Shown: positions 50,648 through 61,112, numbered from the stretch's first letter. The stretch is DNA of 64,000 bases from Streptococcus suis (GCF_024509525.1 NZ_JAMWEM010000002.1:124001-188000); one strand, 5' to 3'. Numbers and translations: made by a program. The notes: generated by a model not told the origin, from the sequence alone.

Positions 50648-52039
50648 TTAGTCCAATCCATTTTGACCAGCAACCGTTTTAAACCACTCACCTGATTTTT
50701 TAATGGTTTTCACCTGCGTATGAATATTATTTGAGATAAATCCATAGCGGTTGCGATAAGCATTGGTCCATGACCAGCAATCAATCGGCGTCCAGAGGTG
50801 ATACCCAAAGCAATTAGAACCTTCTTGGATTCCCTTATGAAGAAATTCCAGATGCTCACGGACGAAATCAATCCGATAGTCATCTTGAACCTGACCATTC
50901 TCATCCAAGAACCGTTCTTCTCGTGAAACTCCCATACCATTTTCAGAAACAAACCATGGAATATTCTTGTAATTATCGCGAATATTGATGGCAATATCAT
51001 AGATGGCTTCTGGGTAGATTTCCCAGCCTTTGTCAATATTCATCCGACGTCCTGGCATATCATAATGGTCATAGTAGCGGGTAGGCATCCAGTCACCAAC
51101 AGAATTTGGAGCGATGTCTGGCGCCTTCACGCGGTTTGGATGGTAGAAGTTGACTCCAAGGAAATCCACAGTGTTGTTCTTGAAAATGTCTGCGTCTTCT
51201 GGTGCTGTTTGCCAGATAACCTTGTCGCGCGTCAAAACCTCTTCAAGTTCTGCTGGAAAATGTCCGTAGATAGCTGGTTCCAAGAACATCTTGTTGTTCC
51301 AGAGTTCAGCAAATTTAGCTGCTTCTTGGTCAGCTGGCGCTTCTGAGGCCGCATAGGTTGGCGTCAAGTTCAAGACTGTACCAATGCGTCCACCCTCCTT
51401 ATCCAAGCCTAGCTCACGGAATTTAGCAATGGCTTTGGCAGAGGCAAGATTGAGATGATAGGCAACTTGAACAGCTTTTTTCCCATCCACTACTTTAGGA
51501 TAATGGAATTGATAAAGGTACTCTCCATCCACAACGACCATTGGCTCATTATGGGTTGTCCATTCTTTGACACGGTCACCAAAGTATTTGAAGGCCTGCT
51601 CTGCAAAGCCAACATAGAGATCCACCACATGACGAGACTCCCAGCCACCATACTTGTGATAAAGCTCCACTGGCAAGTCAAAATGGTGCAAATTCATGAT
51701 TGGACGAATGCCATTTTCAATGAAACAATCAATCACCTGATTGTAGAAATCAACCGCATCCTGATTGACCGTATTGGTTTCCAAATCATCAATCAAACGC
51801 GTCCATTGAATAGAAGTCCGCACACTGTTGAGACCAACTTCTTTCATGAGAGCAATATCTTCACGAAAACTATTGTAAAAGTTGGAAGCCGTATCAGGCC
51901 CAACCTGATCATAGAAGGCTTCTGGTTCTATCTCATACCAGTAGTCAAACATATTGGCGTGTTTTTTAGCAAAACGCCCTTCGCTTTGGGGACCTGATGT
52001 CGCTGCTCCCCACCAAAAATTAGCTGGAAATTCTTTCAT
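50648..52039 (-). CDS. GH1 family glycosidase (beta-glucosidase or 6-phospho-beta-glycosidase)
   Basis: 463 aa from the second ATG (52039), which has the better SD spacing (AGGAG, 6 nt). TIM-barrel: N-terminal FPANFWWGAATSGPQSEG, acid/base Glu in THNEPMVVV and nucleophile Glu in WFVSENGMGVS. The C-terminal part SWTNAYRNRYGF is where GH1 6-phospho enzymes have a Lys/Tyr/Ser phosphate pocket; whether the substrate is phosphorylated is not clear. Last gene of an operon with esterases; suggests beta-linked, acetylated glycans. Confidence 0.88.
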   Translation of the reverse strand: MKEFPANFWWGAATSGPQSEGRFAKKHANMFDYWYEIEPEAFYDQVGPDTASNFYNSFREDIALMKEVGLNSVRTSIQWTRLIDDLETNTVNQDAVDFYNQVIDCFIENGIRPIMNLHHFDLPVELYHKYGGWESRHVVDLYVGFAEQAFKYFGDRVKEWTTHNEPMVVVDGEYLYQFHYPKVVDGKKAVQVAYHLNLASAKAIAKFRELGLDKEGGRIGTVLNLTPTYAASEAPADQEAAKFAELWNNKMFLEPAIYGHFPAELEEVLTRDKVIWQTAPEDADIFKNNTVDFLGVNFYHPNRVKAPDIAPNSVGDWMPTRYYDHYDMPGRRMNIDKGWEIYPEAIYDIAINIRDNYKNIPWFVSENGMGVSREERFLDENGQVQDDYRIDFVREHLEFLHKGIQEGSNCFGYHLWTPIDCWSWTNAYRNRYGFISNNIHTQVKTIKKSGEWFKTVAGQNGLD

Positions 52040-53003
52040 CATCTTCTCCTACTACACTTAATCGTTGGTGCATGATATCGTTAAATTTCGGTAGATACTC
52101 ATGTCCAAATTCTGGATAAAAGAGTAATTCTTTTTCTGATTGTAATTGATTATAGGCCGCAAATTGCGTTTTGGGATGGCAGATTCGATCTTCTAGAGCC
52201 ATACCCCACAAGACTTTGGCTTGAACCCGTGGTACCAAGTATTGGATGTCAATGTAATCCAGGGCGCTAAATACCGTTTCTTCCGTTTCATGCAAAGGAT
52301 CTCGAAAGCGGAAATAATAAGGGATTTCTTCATAGGCTGATTGTTCTGCTTGTAGTCCATAGGCTTCTCTAAAATCACTGAGAAATGGATATTGGACAAA
52401 GCTAGCCTTAACCTGCGGGCACAGACTGGCACAAACCAAGGCTAATGCCCCTCCTTGCGAAACGCCATAACTATACATGCGTTGACTGTCAACCTCAGGC
52501 ATCGATTTCACAATCTGGGTAAGCTGATAAATGGCTTGGTAAACTCGTTTATAAAATAAATTTTCCGGACCTTCCTCCACTCCTCTGAGTAAATGTCCTT
52601 TGAGGGTTCCTCCCTTTGTCTGGCCAGAATCTTGAGAAGCGCCACCCTGTCCAGGAACATCCATTGCCACCACCAGATAGCCCAAGGAAACCAGAGTCAA
52701 TTTGTCCGACCAATCTCCAACATTGGTGTGATAGCCGTGAAATTGAAACATGACAGGGCATTTCACAATACCCCCTTTGGGCTTCAAGAACTGACAGACA
52801 ATCCTAGATCCGTCCACAGCTGAAAAAATGAGTTCAAAACAATCTGCAAGCGGGCTTTTAAAAGGAACTGATCTCAACTGATAGTCTAGACCTTTTCCAT
52901 CAACCTCTTTCAAAGCCTTTTCCCAAAATGCATCAAAATCTTTTGGCTTGGATTGACTACCACCATAGTCACCCCAAAGCGTCAGAGCATCCTTTGTCCT
53001 CAT
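52020..53003 (-). CDS. Acetyl xylan esterase / cephalosporin-C deacetylase family (AXE1)
   Basis: 327 aa alpha/beta hydrolase of CE7 type. Nucleophile Ser in GVSQGGALAL, conserved GYLVVAMDVPGQGG and the catalytic His in PEFGHEYL. Deacetylates short xylo-oligomers or other acetylated sugars; in pneumococcus a homologue lies with sialic-acid genes. No signal peptide, so intracellular. Overlaps the GH1 gene by 20 bp. Confidence 0.9.
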   Translation of the reverse strand: MRTKDALTLWGDYGGSQSKPKDFDAFWEKALKEVDGKGLDYQLRSVPFKSPLADCFELIFSAVDGSRIVCQFLKPKGGIVKCPVMFQFHGYHTNVGDWSDKLTLVSLGYLVVAMDVPGQGGASQDSGQTKGGTLKGHLLRGVEEGPENLFYKRVYQAIYQLTQIVKSMPEVDSQRMYSYGVSQGGALALVCASLCPQVKASFVQYPFLSDFREAYGLQAEQSAYEEIPYYFRFRDPLHETEETVFSALDYIDIQYLVPRVQAKVLWGMALEDRICHPKTQFAAYNQLQSEKELLFYPEFGHEYLPKFNDIMHQRLSVVGEDDERISS

Positions 53004-53004
53004 C

Positions 53005-53644
53005 CTATACCTCCATTTGCAACCTTTTTAAGACTTCATTTCCAATAAATGCTGCTCCTGCTAGTGTCGGATGCACACCATCCTCACCTGTCAAGTACTG
53101 TGCAGAGTGGAGAATGGCTTGCTCATTAAGAAGTCCATCTAAGGGAACTAATTCCAAATCAAATTCCTGAACCAAGCGTCGCACAATGTGAATTTTTGGA
53201 TCCAAGTCTACTCGCCACTCCTGTCGATCCAGAGGATAAGGCAGGACAAATGGCTCTAAGACTAATATCCGTTGCAGACCTGTCCTTGTCAGACTTGTCA
53301 ACAGCTTACGGTATTCACCTTCAAACCGTTCCTGCTCTGCCTGACTTCCAAATGATTCTTGACCAACAGTATGCCAAACATCATTGATACCCACCATGAG
53401 TATGATGGCTGTCGGGTTGAGATTGAGACATTCATAAATACGGGCATTCAAATCTGCAACCTTGTTTCCACCAATGCCTCGGTTATAGAAAGAAAAACGG
53501 GCTTGTGGATACCGAGCAGCTAATTGGCCTGCAACGTGATTAACATAACCATGTCCCAAGCTTCCTACATCATTCTCATCTCGTCCCCACTCTGTGATGG
53601 AGTCACCAAAAAAGACGATTCGGTCCTGTTTTTTTTAATTTCAT
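53005..53644 (-). pseudogene. SGNH/GDSL hydrolase with frameshift near the start
   Basis: Open frame from about 53,638 to the stop encodes an SGNH esterase: block I FFGDSITEW with the nucleophile Ser, block III GIND and block V DGVHPT. There is no start codon in frame before block I. The natural start is the ATG at 53644, overlapping the upstream stop (ATGA), but it is one base out of frame: the A8 tract (T8 at 53629-53636) would need a ninth A to give MKLKKKQDRIVFFGDS. With eight As it stops after 26 codons. The tract could shift back by slippage. A restart at TTG 53559 would lack the nucleophile. Confidence 0.7.
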
Positions 53645-53982
53645 TTTTCTACCCCAATTCTTTGTTGAAAATGGGCAACAGCTCCTAGTAGGTTGGCAGC
53701 GTTTGAAATCAGAACATCTCCATACTCATCACTGTTCATTCGAGTCTTCATCTGGCCTGCGTAGTCCGTCACTGTTTGGACTTCAACATGAATGTCTGGG
53801 TATTTCTCACTGAACTCAGCAATATACTCAGCCCATTTGCCATTGGTCTCCCAGTCTGTCTTATGGTTAATAAATGTAATGGTTTCTCCACCACTTTCTG
53901 AAGAGTTAGTCGATCCTGAGCAACCTGCTAAAGCAAGAGCCGCAAACGCAGTGACACTTAACTTAAACAAACCCTTTTTCAT
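53641..53982 (-). pseudogene. Deletion-fused remnant: sugar-binding lipoprotein start joined to ROK-kinase end
   Basis: 113 codons. The first about 92 residues are a normal family-1 solute-binding lipoprotein: lipobox LALAGC (Cys21), FINHKTDWETNG and QTVTDYAGQMKTRM; full-length members have about 420 residues. From about residue 93 the frame continues NAANLLGAVAHFQQ, which resembles the last residues of ROK-family sugar kinases. So one deletion removed the rest of the binding protein, the permease genes and most of a kinase. The reading frame is intact and coupled to the SGNH gene. Confidence 0.65.
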
Positions 53983-54013
53983 AGGTTTATCCTCCTAAAA
54001 TTTGGAAAAATTC

Positions 54014-54022
54014 TGTTATAAT
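54014..54022 (+). promoter_or_regulatory. Extended -10 promoter of manA
   Basis: TGTTATAAT on the plus strand, 36 bp before the manA ATG; no clear -35. Confidence 0.65.
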
Positions 54023-54058
54023 TCATATAGAAGAAATTTTACTATTAAGGAGAAAATC

Positions 54059-55000
54059 ATGGAACCATTATTCCTCACACCCGTCATGCAGGAAAAAATT
54101 TGGGGAGGCAATCGCCTAAGAACCAACTACCACTACGACATTCCTAGTGATAAGACTGGTGAATGCTGGGCTATTTCTGCCCATCCAAATGGCGTAACTA
54201 CTGTCTCAAACGGTCAATATAAAGGAAGAGGACTGGATGACCTCTATAAGAATGAAAAACATTTATTTGGCAATCCAACCGATGATGTTTTTCCATTATT
54301 AACAAAAATCCTTGATGCAGACGATTGGCTCAGCGTTCAAGTCCATCCCGATGATAGCTATGGCTTGGCTCACGAAGGTGAATTGGGCAAGACAGAGTGT
54401 TGGTACATTTTAGAAGCCGAAGACGGCGCTGAAATCATTTATGGCCACAATGCCCAATCTAAAGAAGAACTCCGTCAGCAAATCGAAGCTGGGGATTGGG
54501 ACAATCTCTTGACCCATGTACCTGTTAAAAAAGGCGACTTCTTCTTCGTCCCAAGTGGCACCATGCACGCTATTGGTAAAGGAATCCTGATTTTAGAAAC
54601 CCAACAATCTAGTGATACAACCTACCGTGTCTATGACTTTGACCGCCGTGACGACGCAGGCAACCTCCGTGAACTACATATTGAAAAATCGATCGATGTG
54701 CTGACCATCGGTCCTGTAGCTAACTCAACACCGGCCCACCTCAAAGCAGACAATCTTGACTCAACACTTCTGGTTGCCAATCCCTTCTTTACCGTATATA
54801 AATGGAATATTGACCAAGAAGTCAAAATGAAACAGACAGTACCTTACCTACTAGTCAGTATCATCGAAGGTCAAGGCGCCATCCAAGTCGGCGAAACCAA
54901 CTACCCACTTGAAAAAGGAAGCCACTTTATCTTGCCAGCTGATGTGACAGACTGGACCTTTACAGGCCCAATAGAAATCATCGCTAGCCACACGAACTAA
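54059..55000 (+). CDS. manA: Mannose-6-phosphate isomerase, class I
   Basis: 313 aa from the ATG at 54059 (SD AAGGAG); a start at 54002 would lie inside the promoter. Cupin fold: Zn ligands in SVQVHPDDSYG and KTECWYILEAEDGAE, FVPSGTMHAIGKGIL and the ETQQSSDTTYRVYDFDR segment. Converts mannose 6-P to fructose 6-P. Monocistronic, divergent from the broken glycan operon. Confidence 0.94.
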   Translation: MEPLFLTPVMQEKIWGGNRLRTNYHYDIPSDKTGECWAISAHPNGVTTVSNGQYKGRGLDDLYKNEKHLFGNPTDDVFPLLTKILDADDWLSVQVHPDDSYGLAHEGELGKTECWYILEAEDGAEIIYGHNAQSKEELRQQIEAGDWDNLLTHVPVKKGDFFFVPSGTMHAIGKGILILETQQSSDTTYRVYDFDRRDDAGNLRELHIEKSIDVLTIGPVANSTPAHLKADNLDSTLLVANPFFTVYKWNIDQEVKMKQTVPYLLVSIIEGQGAIQVGETNYPLEKGSHFILPADVTDWTFTGPIEIIASHTN

Positions 55001-55331
55001 GACTCGTTTTTCAACATACAATCACTATTCTATCGATATACTATAACATGCTCTGTAGATTTGACAGCATCTGTTATACGATATTTGGTTAGATTGCCCC
55101 AAGTATGGAGATAAAAGGTTGCAGAGCTTGGGATGGAATGGAACCACTCGATACAGGTTAACTTCGTTTCTACCAAATACGTTATTTTAAGCATATTAAA
55201 ACACTCCTGTTTCTAGTTTGAACTATACTGCCCCAATCGTTAGATTTCATGTCTATCTTTTGGGGCAGTACAGTTTTACTAGATTTCAACAGAAGTGTTT
55301 TCTTGTACCTCATTTAGGGGCTAATAGCTTT
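55001..55331. other. Gene-free gap between manA and GH25
   Basis: 331 bp with no ORF of note. Contains the IS-end pair at 55213-55282; a solitary GATTGCCCCAAG near 55095 is similar to its repeat. No clear terminator for manA or for the GH25 gene. Probably degraded mobile DNA. Confidence 0.45.
55213..55282. repeat. Inverted repeat resembling paired IS3-family ends (IS remnant)
   Basis: TACTGCCCCAA (55226-55236) and TTGGGGCAGTA (55260-55270) are perfect complements, extended by CTAGT...ACTAG at the outer edges. Read inward, both ends resemble IS3-family terminal repeats of the TGTACTGCCCCAA type. Only 23 bp remain between them, so an IS was lost with both ends kept, or it is a miniature element. 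Confidence 0.55.
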
Positions 55332-57857
55332 TTAGTTTGTAAATCGACCGGTGTAATCAAGATTAAGGTCAAAATACGAACGTCCTACCAACAATTGAGC
55401 AACAGAAGTAAATTGCCAAGCAGCTGCGCTTGCATGAAGTCCCATTGCTCGTGCCTGATCCGCTGTCATGGTTGAATAGCTGTAAGGATACTGGGCAATC
55501 CAGAAATTACTCATTCCAAATTGAGAAGTCACAATCGGTCCAGAATACCCTAAACCACTCTTATCAATCCAACTAGCACCAGTATAGTGGACCAAATTAT
55601 TGTATCCTAGACGCTTCATTTCAGCTTCCCAAGATTTCATATTCGCATTGATGTTTGCCCTGGTTTTATCTTCTTCAATGTCATTGACCATGACTGTACT
55701 TGTTGACAATCCTAGAGCCTTAGCAACTGAGACGAAATAGCGTGCTTCCGCTTGAGCACTAGCTGCATCAGTAAAGTGTGAATAATGATAAACTGACACT
55801 TTAAGACCTGCTGCCTGTGCATTTGCTATCTGCTCTTTAGCATACGGATTCGTATAAGTAGTTGCTTCTGTCAGCTTGACAACAACCCCAGAAACTCCTT
55901 GAGCCATCATAGAACGATAGTCTGCAACTGAGAGACTGCTATTATGACTACTAATATCAATGAAAGTACGGATGGTCTTTGCTTGATAGGTGACTGTCGC
56001 TGTCGTAGAACCCGCACCATAATGAGTGCCACCTGATGTGATATAGAGGTGTGCATTATAAGTACCTGTTTCATACTGATGATTCGCCAAACGAACATTC
56101 GCTCGATAAGTTCCATCAGACTGACGGATTGCTTGGTACCAACTGATATCATTTTGACCATTCACCGTAGACCATACCGGAACCATTACTTTTTCAACAC
56201 CAGCAGGTGCAAAAATATTGGAAACAACAACCTCAAAGAAACCATAAACGTTATTGACATTTGCAATCTTAATCGTCGCCTCTGGCTTGGTTTGTGAAAT
56301 CGTTACATTGGTTGCTGTAGAAGTAACACCTTGGGTTTGACCACTACTATCTTTAACATAGAGATGAACTTGATAGTTCCCTTCACTATATTTATGGTTA
56401 CGAGATTCAACCGTTACTTTATATGTTCCATTCGATTGTTTTGTAGCTGTATACCAAACAATATCATCTTGACCATTTACTTCTGACCAAACAGGGACTT
56501 GTACACTGCTAATCCCATTCGGACTAGCCAAATCAGTCACTACTACATCGAAAGTTCCTAAATTATTATTTTGATTCTGAATAGAAATCTTTCCAGACAA
56601 TACCGCCTCTGGAAGAGTTGTTTTGGTAGAAGCTATACCTGAACTACCGTTGCTATATTGGTAATAGAGGTGAACTTGATAAGTTCCTGTTCCATTTTTG
56701 TGATTGGATTTATCGACCGTTACTTTGTAAGTTCCATCAGATTGCTTAGTTGCTGTGTACCATTTGATATCATCCTGACCGTTTATTTCTGTCCAAACCG
56801 GGACTTGAACAGACTGAATAGTGGAGGTACCAACAACATTTGATATAATCACATCAAAAGTTCCTGCTTGCTTATCAATATTCGAGATTGTTAGCGTCCC
56901 TGATGCTTTCGTTGTGTTCGCTTTTCCAAGTCCGTAAAAGGCAATCCCTTCCTGCTTCCAACCTCTCTGCGCCAAGACAGCATATTCATTAGCGTCCGTT
57001 GTATAGAGATGACGTTGAAGGGAATTGTGATACAAACGATAGACTGGGAGACTCCCATAAGAACGAAAAGCTTGCCCTTCTTGTTTCCAGCCACGACTAG
57101 CCAATACAGCATACTCATTTGCATCGGTTGTATACAGGTGAACTTTCAAACTAGGATTGTAGAGACGATAGACAACTGTGCCCTGATTCGTAGAAATCTC
57201 CCACGCTTGTCCCTCCTGCTTCCAACCAGAACGTCCCAGAACTTGATACTCATTGCTGTCTTTTGTATATAAATGAACTTTCAAATCAGCATTATACAAC
57301 CGATATAAAATCGTACTTGTACTTGCTTCGGTCACAGTTTTGCCAGCCGACTGAATAGAGCTTGTTTGACTCGTACTACTAGATATCGCACTAGAATTAC
57401 TTGTAGCCAAACTAGATGAATCATTCGTGGTACTTTCTGTTTTGCTAGTATCTACTGACCAACTTAATTCCGTTTCTTCAAAGTTATATACGATACCATT
57501 AACACTGGTTATTGTAACTTGAAACCAAAAGTTTGATATCGCATCCGAATAGTTTTCTCTACTGAGCAGAGCCACTAAGCGTCCGTTTGAATCTGTGATA
57601 AATGCCACCTCCTGAAGGTCTGCCTTATCTTCTTGGCTCCATATACTAACAGTTGCTGAGCTCACATCGACGGTAGACTGTAACATTAGCTTCGTTTCAC
57701 CATCTTCTTCAAACAACTCAACTTCGGCTATCTGTCCACTGGCTGTAGTCAGCTGGGCTGGGTTATTCTGCAAGGTAACCGTATCTGCAGAAACTGTCAA
57801 ACCTACCAAACTAGCCATTATGACCATGACAACTAGTAAAATAGACTTAAAGTTCAT
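55332..57857 (-). CDS. Secreted GH25 muramidase with DUF5648-like and Bsp-like repeats
   Basis: 841 aa from the ATG at 57857 (SD GGAGGAG). Signal peptide (about 1-27), unknown beta domain, Ser/Thr linker (about 140-178), three repeats of about 44 residues with YRLYN...HLYTTDANEY and GWKQEG (about 182-315, DUF5648-like), three repeats of about 100 residues with VPVWxxxNGQDDIxWYxAxxQSDGTYK (about 318-625, GBS Bsp-like), and a C-terminal GH25 domain (about 629-841) with DISSHN, and the acid pair in VNDIEED. The first repeats probably bind wall polymers; the enzyme would cut muramic acid-GlcNAc bonds. No LPXTG. No close operon partner. Domain names from memory. Confidence 0.85.
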   Translation of the reverse strand: MNFKSILLVVMVIMASLVGLTVSADTVTLQNNPAQLTTASGQIAEVELFEEDGETKLMLQSTVDVSSATVSIWSQEDKADLQEVAFITDSNGRLVALLSRENYSDAISNFWFQVTITSVNGIVYNFEETELSWSVDTSKTESTTNDSSSLATSNSSAISSSTSQTSSIQSAGKTVTEASTSTILYRLYNADLKVHLYTKDSNEYQVLGRSGWKQEGQAWEISTNQGTVVYRLYNPSLKVHLYTTDANEYAVLASRGWKQEGQAFRSYGSLPVYRLYHNSLQRHLYTTDANEYAVLAQRGWKQEGIAFYGLGKANTTKASGTLTISNIDKQAGTFDVIISNVVGTSTIQSVQVPVWTEINGQDDIKWYTATKQSDGTYKVTVDKSNHKNGTGTYQVHLYYQYSNGSSGIASTKTTLPEAVLSGKISIQNQNNNLGTFDVVVTDLASPNGISSVQVPVWSEVNGQDDIVWYTATKQSNGTYKVTVESRNHKYSEGNYQVHLYVKDSSGQTQGVTSTATNVTISQTKPEATIKIANVNNVYGFFEVVVSNIFAPAGVEKVMVPVWSTVNGQNDISWYQAIRQSDGTYRANVRLANHQYETGTYNAHLYITSGGTHYGAGSTTATVTYQAKTIRTFIDISSHNSSLSVADYRSMMAQGVSGVVVKLTEATTYTNPYAKEQIANAQAAGLKVSVYHYSHFTDAASAQAEARYFVSVAKALGLSTSTVMVNDIEEDKTRANINANMKSWEAEMKRLGYNNLVHYTGASWIDKSGLGYSGPIVTSQFGMSNFWIAQYPYSYSTMTADQARAMGLHASAAAWQFTSVAQLLVGRSYFDLNLDYTGRFTN

Positions 57858-57875
57858 CTCTCCTCCTTCTTGCAA

Positions 57876-57906
57876 AAAACTTCTAACATTCTTGCTAGAA
57901 GTTTTC
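57876..57906 (-). terminator. tpiA terminator
   Basis: AAACTTCTA/TAGAAGTTT stem with a 10-nt loop, then a T-run on the minus strand; directly upstream of the GH25 SD. Confidence 0.8.
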
Positions 57907-57923
57907 TCATATTATTTAACTTA

Positions 57924-58700
<777 letters not shown>

Positions 58701-58711
58701 TTACAAAGTCC

Positions 58712-58717
58712 ATTATA
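58712..58717 (-). promoter_or_regulatory. -10 box of tpiA
   Basis: TGCTATAAT (extended -10) on the minus strand, 36 bp before the tpiA ATG. Confidence 0.65.
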
Positions 58718-58748
58718 GCATAATATCAGGTAAGATTAAAGCCTAAAG

Positions 58749-58780
58749 GCAAAAAAAACTCTCTGCCGAAGCAGAGAGTT
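58749..58780 (-). terminator. tuf terminator
   Basis: AACTCTCTGC/GCAGAGAGTT, 10-bp perfect stem with a TTCG tetraloop, then T8 on the minus strand. Confidence 0.9.
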
Positions 58781-58829
58781 ACAATTAAGTTGTCTGACTA
58801 TAATTGTTATTTCTGGGAACGTTGTCGAA

Positions 58830-60026
58830 TTAAGCTTCGATTTCTGTAACCATACCTGAACCAACAGTACGTCCACCTTCACGGATAGAGAAAGTAGTAC
58901 CTTGTTCAACGGCGATTGGGTGGATCAATTCAACGTCGATAGTAACGTTATCACCAGGCATTACCATTTCAGTACCTGCTGGCAATTTGATTGAACCAGT
59001 TACGTCAGTTGTACGGAAGTAGAACTGCGGACGGTAGTTGTCGAAGAATGGAGTGTGACGTCCACCTTCTTCTTTAGTAAGGATGTAAACTTCACCTTTG
59101 AATTTAGTGTGTGGGTTGATAGAACCTGGTTTAGAGATAACTTGACCACGTTCGATTTCGTCACGTTGTACACCACGAAGAAGCACACCAACGTTATCGC
59201 CGGCAAGACCTTCGTCAAGTTGTTTACGGAACATTTCAACACCAGTAACAACTGCTTTAGATTTTTCTTCTTGAAGACCAACGATTTCGATTTCGTCATT
59301 GACACGAACAGTACCACGGTCGATACGTCCTGAAGCTACAGTACCACGACCAGTGATTGAGAATACATCTTCGACTGGAAGAAGCAATGGCTTGTCAGTG
59401 TCACGTTCTGGTTCTGGAATGTACTCATCAACAGTGTTCATCAATTCCATAACGATGTCTTCAAATTTAGTGTCACCTTCAAGGGCTTTAAGAGCTGAAC
59501 CTTGGATAACTGGAAGATCATCACCTGGGAAATCGTATTCTGAAAGAAGGTCACGGATTTCCATTTCAACCAACTCAAGCAATTCTTCATCGTCAACCAA
59601 GTCAATTTTGTTCATGAAGACGATAAGGTGTTTAACACCAACCTGACGTGAAAGAAGGATGTGCTCACGAGTTTGTGGCATTGGACCGTCAGTTGAAGCT
59701 ACTACAAGGATCGCACCGTCCATTTGAGCAGCACCAGTGATCATGTTTTTAACGTAGTCCGCGTGTCCTGGAGCGTCGATGTGAGCATAGTGACGTTTTT
59801 CAGTTTCGTACTCAACGTGTGCAGTGTTGATAGTGATACCGCGCTCGCGCTCTTCTGGAGCAGCATCGATAGACGCATAGTCTTTAGGTTGGTTAACTGA
59901 TGAAGGCAAGCGACGTGCCAATACAGTTGTGATAGCTGCTGTCAAAGTAGTTTTACCGTGGTCAACGTGTCCAATGGTACCAATGTTAACGTGGGGTTTA
60001 CTACGATCGTATTTTTCTTTTGCCAT
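58830..60026 (-). CDS. tuf: Elongation factor Tu
   Basis: 398 aa from the ATG at 60026; the usual [14 protein letters not shown] start. GTP motifs [21 protein letters not shown]; domains 2 and 3 intact. Brings aminoacyl-tRNA to the ribosome. Single gene with its own promoter and terminator, near tpiA as in other streptococci. Confidence 0.97.
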   Translation of the reverse strand: MAKEKYDRSKPHVNIGTIGHVDHGKTTLTAAITTVLARRLPSSVNQPKDYASIDAAPEERERGITINTAHVEYETEKRHYAHIDAPGHADYVKNMITGAAQMDGAILVVASTDGPMPQTREHILLSRQVGVKHLIVFMNKIDLVDDEELLELVEMEIRDLLSEYDFPGDDLPVIQGSALKALEGDTKFEDIVMELMNTVDEYIPEPERDTDKPLLLPVEDVFSITGRGTVASGRIDRGTVRVNDEIEIVGLQEEKSKAVVTGVEMFRKQLDEGLAGDNVGVLLRGVQRDEIERGQVISKPGSINPHTKFKGEVYILTKEEGGRHTPFFDNYRPQFYFRTTDVTGSIKLPAGTEMVMPGDNVTIDVELIHPIAVEQGTTFSIREGGRTVGSGMVTEIEA

Positions 60027-60098
60027 TTTGGTAAAAGCCTCCAATAAAATATATTTTATAGATAGACAGTAGGCAATACGGTCTAACTTTACCTTACT

Positions 60099-60126
60099 AT
60101 TCTATCAAATTGTAGCAGAATTGCAA
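60099..60126 (-). promoter_or_regulatory. tuf promoter
   Basis: Minus strand TTGCAA (60126-60121), 16-bp spacer, TAGAAT (60104-60099); leader about 65 nt. Confidence 0.7.
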
Positions 60127-60149
60127 GCATTTTCTATCGTTTTTCTGAT

Positions 60150-61112
60150 TTATTCCACATCTAGCTGATAATAGGGCTGATTTTGGGTGCTGGCTCCGAT
60201 GCTAGAAGCATAGATCCAATCGGCGTTTTCTAGCCCTGCAAAGTCTTCTGCTCGACCTGTGAGAATGACTCCTGCGAATTCTAGTTTGTCGATTTCTGCT
60301 TGCTGGGTGAAGTCTGTATCGCCAAATTTGTCGACATAAGCTTGTACATCACCCTTGATTTCAGGAGAGAGGGCGTAATCGCCTTGGTAGTCCACCAATT
60401 CTTTCATCACAGTAAGGGGGCTTGTATAAGGAACAAGGTCATCTGTGGCTACTTCTGCTGTCACTGCTTGTAGTTGTTCGGAATCCATGCCGAATAGACT
60501 GACTAGGGATAAGTATTCTGTTCTCAGCTGAGATTTTTCCGTCCCAATCCAATACCAATTCTGTTTGAGATTACTTGGGACCATGTTCTTTATCTCTGCT
60601 AATGTATATTTCTTATCAAAAGTAATGGCCACTTCTACTAGCTGCCCTTTCATCTCCTTAGTATAGGATAATTCCTGACGGCCAGAAGCTGTTTTAGTAT
60701 TGTAAAAAATCGGTAACTTGCTGTTGCTATCTTGGTGGTAGTAATATTCTTCAGAACCCTCTGGGAAATACTGACCAAAATTAGCAAAGATTCCATATAA
60801 GTTATAATCTACTTCCAGATGCCCAAACGCAAAAGGAACACCTGCTAGATCCTTTGACAACGTATAATCAACATAGCCTGAAACCATTCCTGTTTCATTA
60901 ACATAGAATCGTTCCACATCTACATTTGGATAGGTTACCTGAAGGACACGATTAAAATGCTCCTGTGCCTGCTGACTCCGATAGTTAGAAAACAAACGGA
61001 GGGCATAGAGGCTGGATAACAGCAGAACTATTCCTACTATGCTACTAATCCCAACGGTCTTCCATAAATTCTTCCGCTTACTCTTTTTTGTCACTTCTTC
61101 AAAAGTCTTCAT
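60150..61112 (-). CDS. Anti-sigma factor (sigma-regulator N/C domains)
   Basis: 320 aa from the ATG at 61112 (SD GAGAGG, 8 nt); overlaps the sigma gene. A basic cytosolic N-terminus (1-17) and one TM helix (about 18-42), then an extracellular domain in two parts: VYANETGMVSGYVDYTLSKDL-like and VVTGRAEDFAGLE near the C-terminus, as in the Sigma_reg_N/Sigma_reg_C anti-sigma proteins of Firmicutes. It would hold the ECF sigma at the membrane until an envelope signal releases it. No HXXXC zinc motif is seen. Confidence 0.78.
   Translation of the reverse strand: MKTFEEVTKKSKRKNLWKTVGISSIVGIVLLLSSLYALRLFSNYRSQQAQEHFNRVLQVTYPNVDVERFYVNETGMVSGYVDYTLSKDLAGVPFAFGHLEVDYNLYGIFANFGQYFPEGSEEYYYHQDSNSKLPIFYNTKTASGRQELSYTKEMKGQLVEVAITFDKKYTLAEIKNMVPSNLKQNWYWIGTEKSQLRTEYLSLVSLFGMDSEQLQAVTAEVATDDLVPYTSPLTVMKELVDYQGDYALSPEIKGDVQAYVDKFGDTDFTQQAEIDKLEFAGVILTGRAEDFAGLENADWIYASSIGASTQNQPYYQLDVE

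Noticed and set aside
51455..51997. 180-codon frame antisense to the GH1 glycosidase
   Set aside because: Low-complexity antisense reading, no SD, and the opposite strand has all catalytic motifs of GH1.
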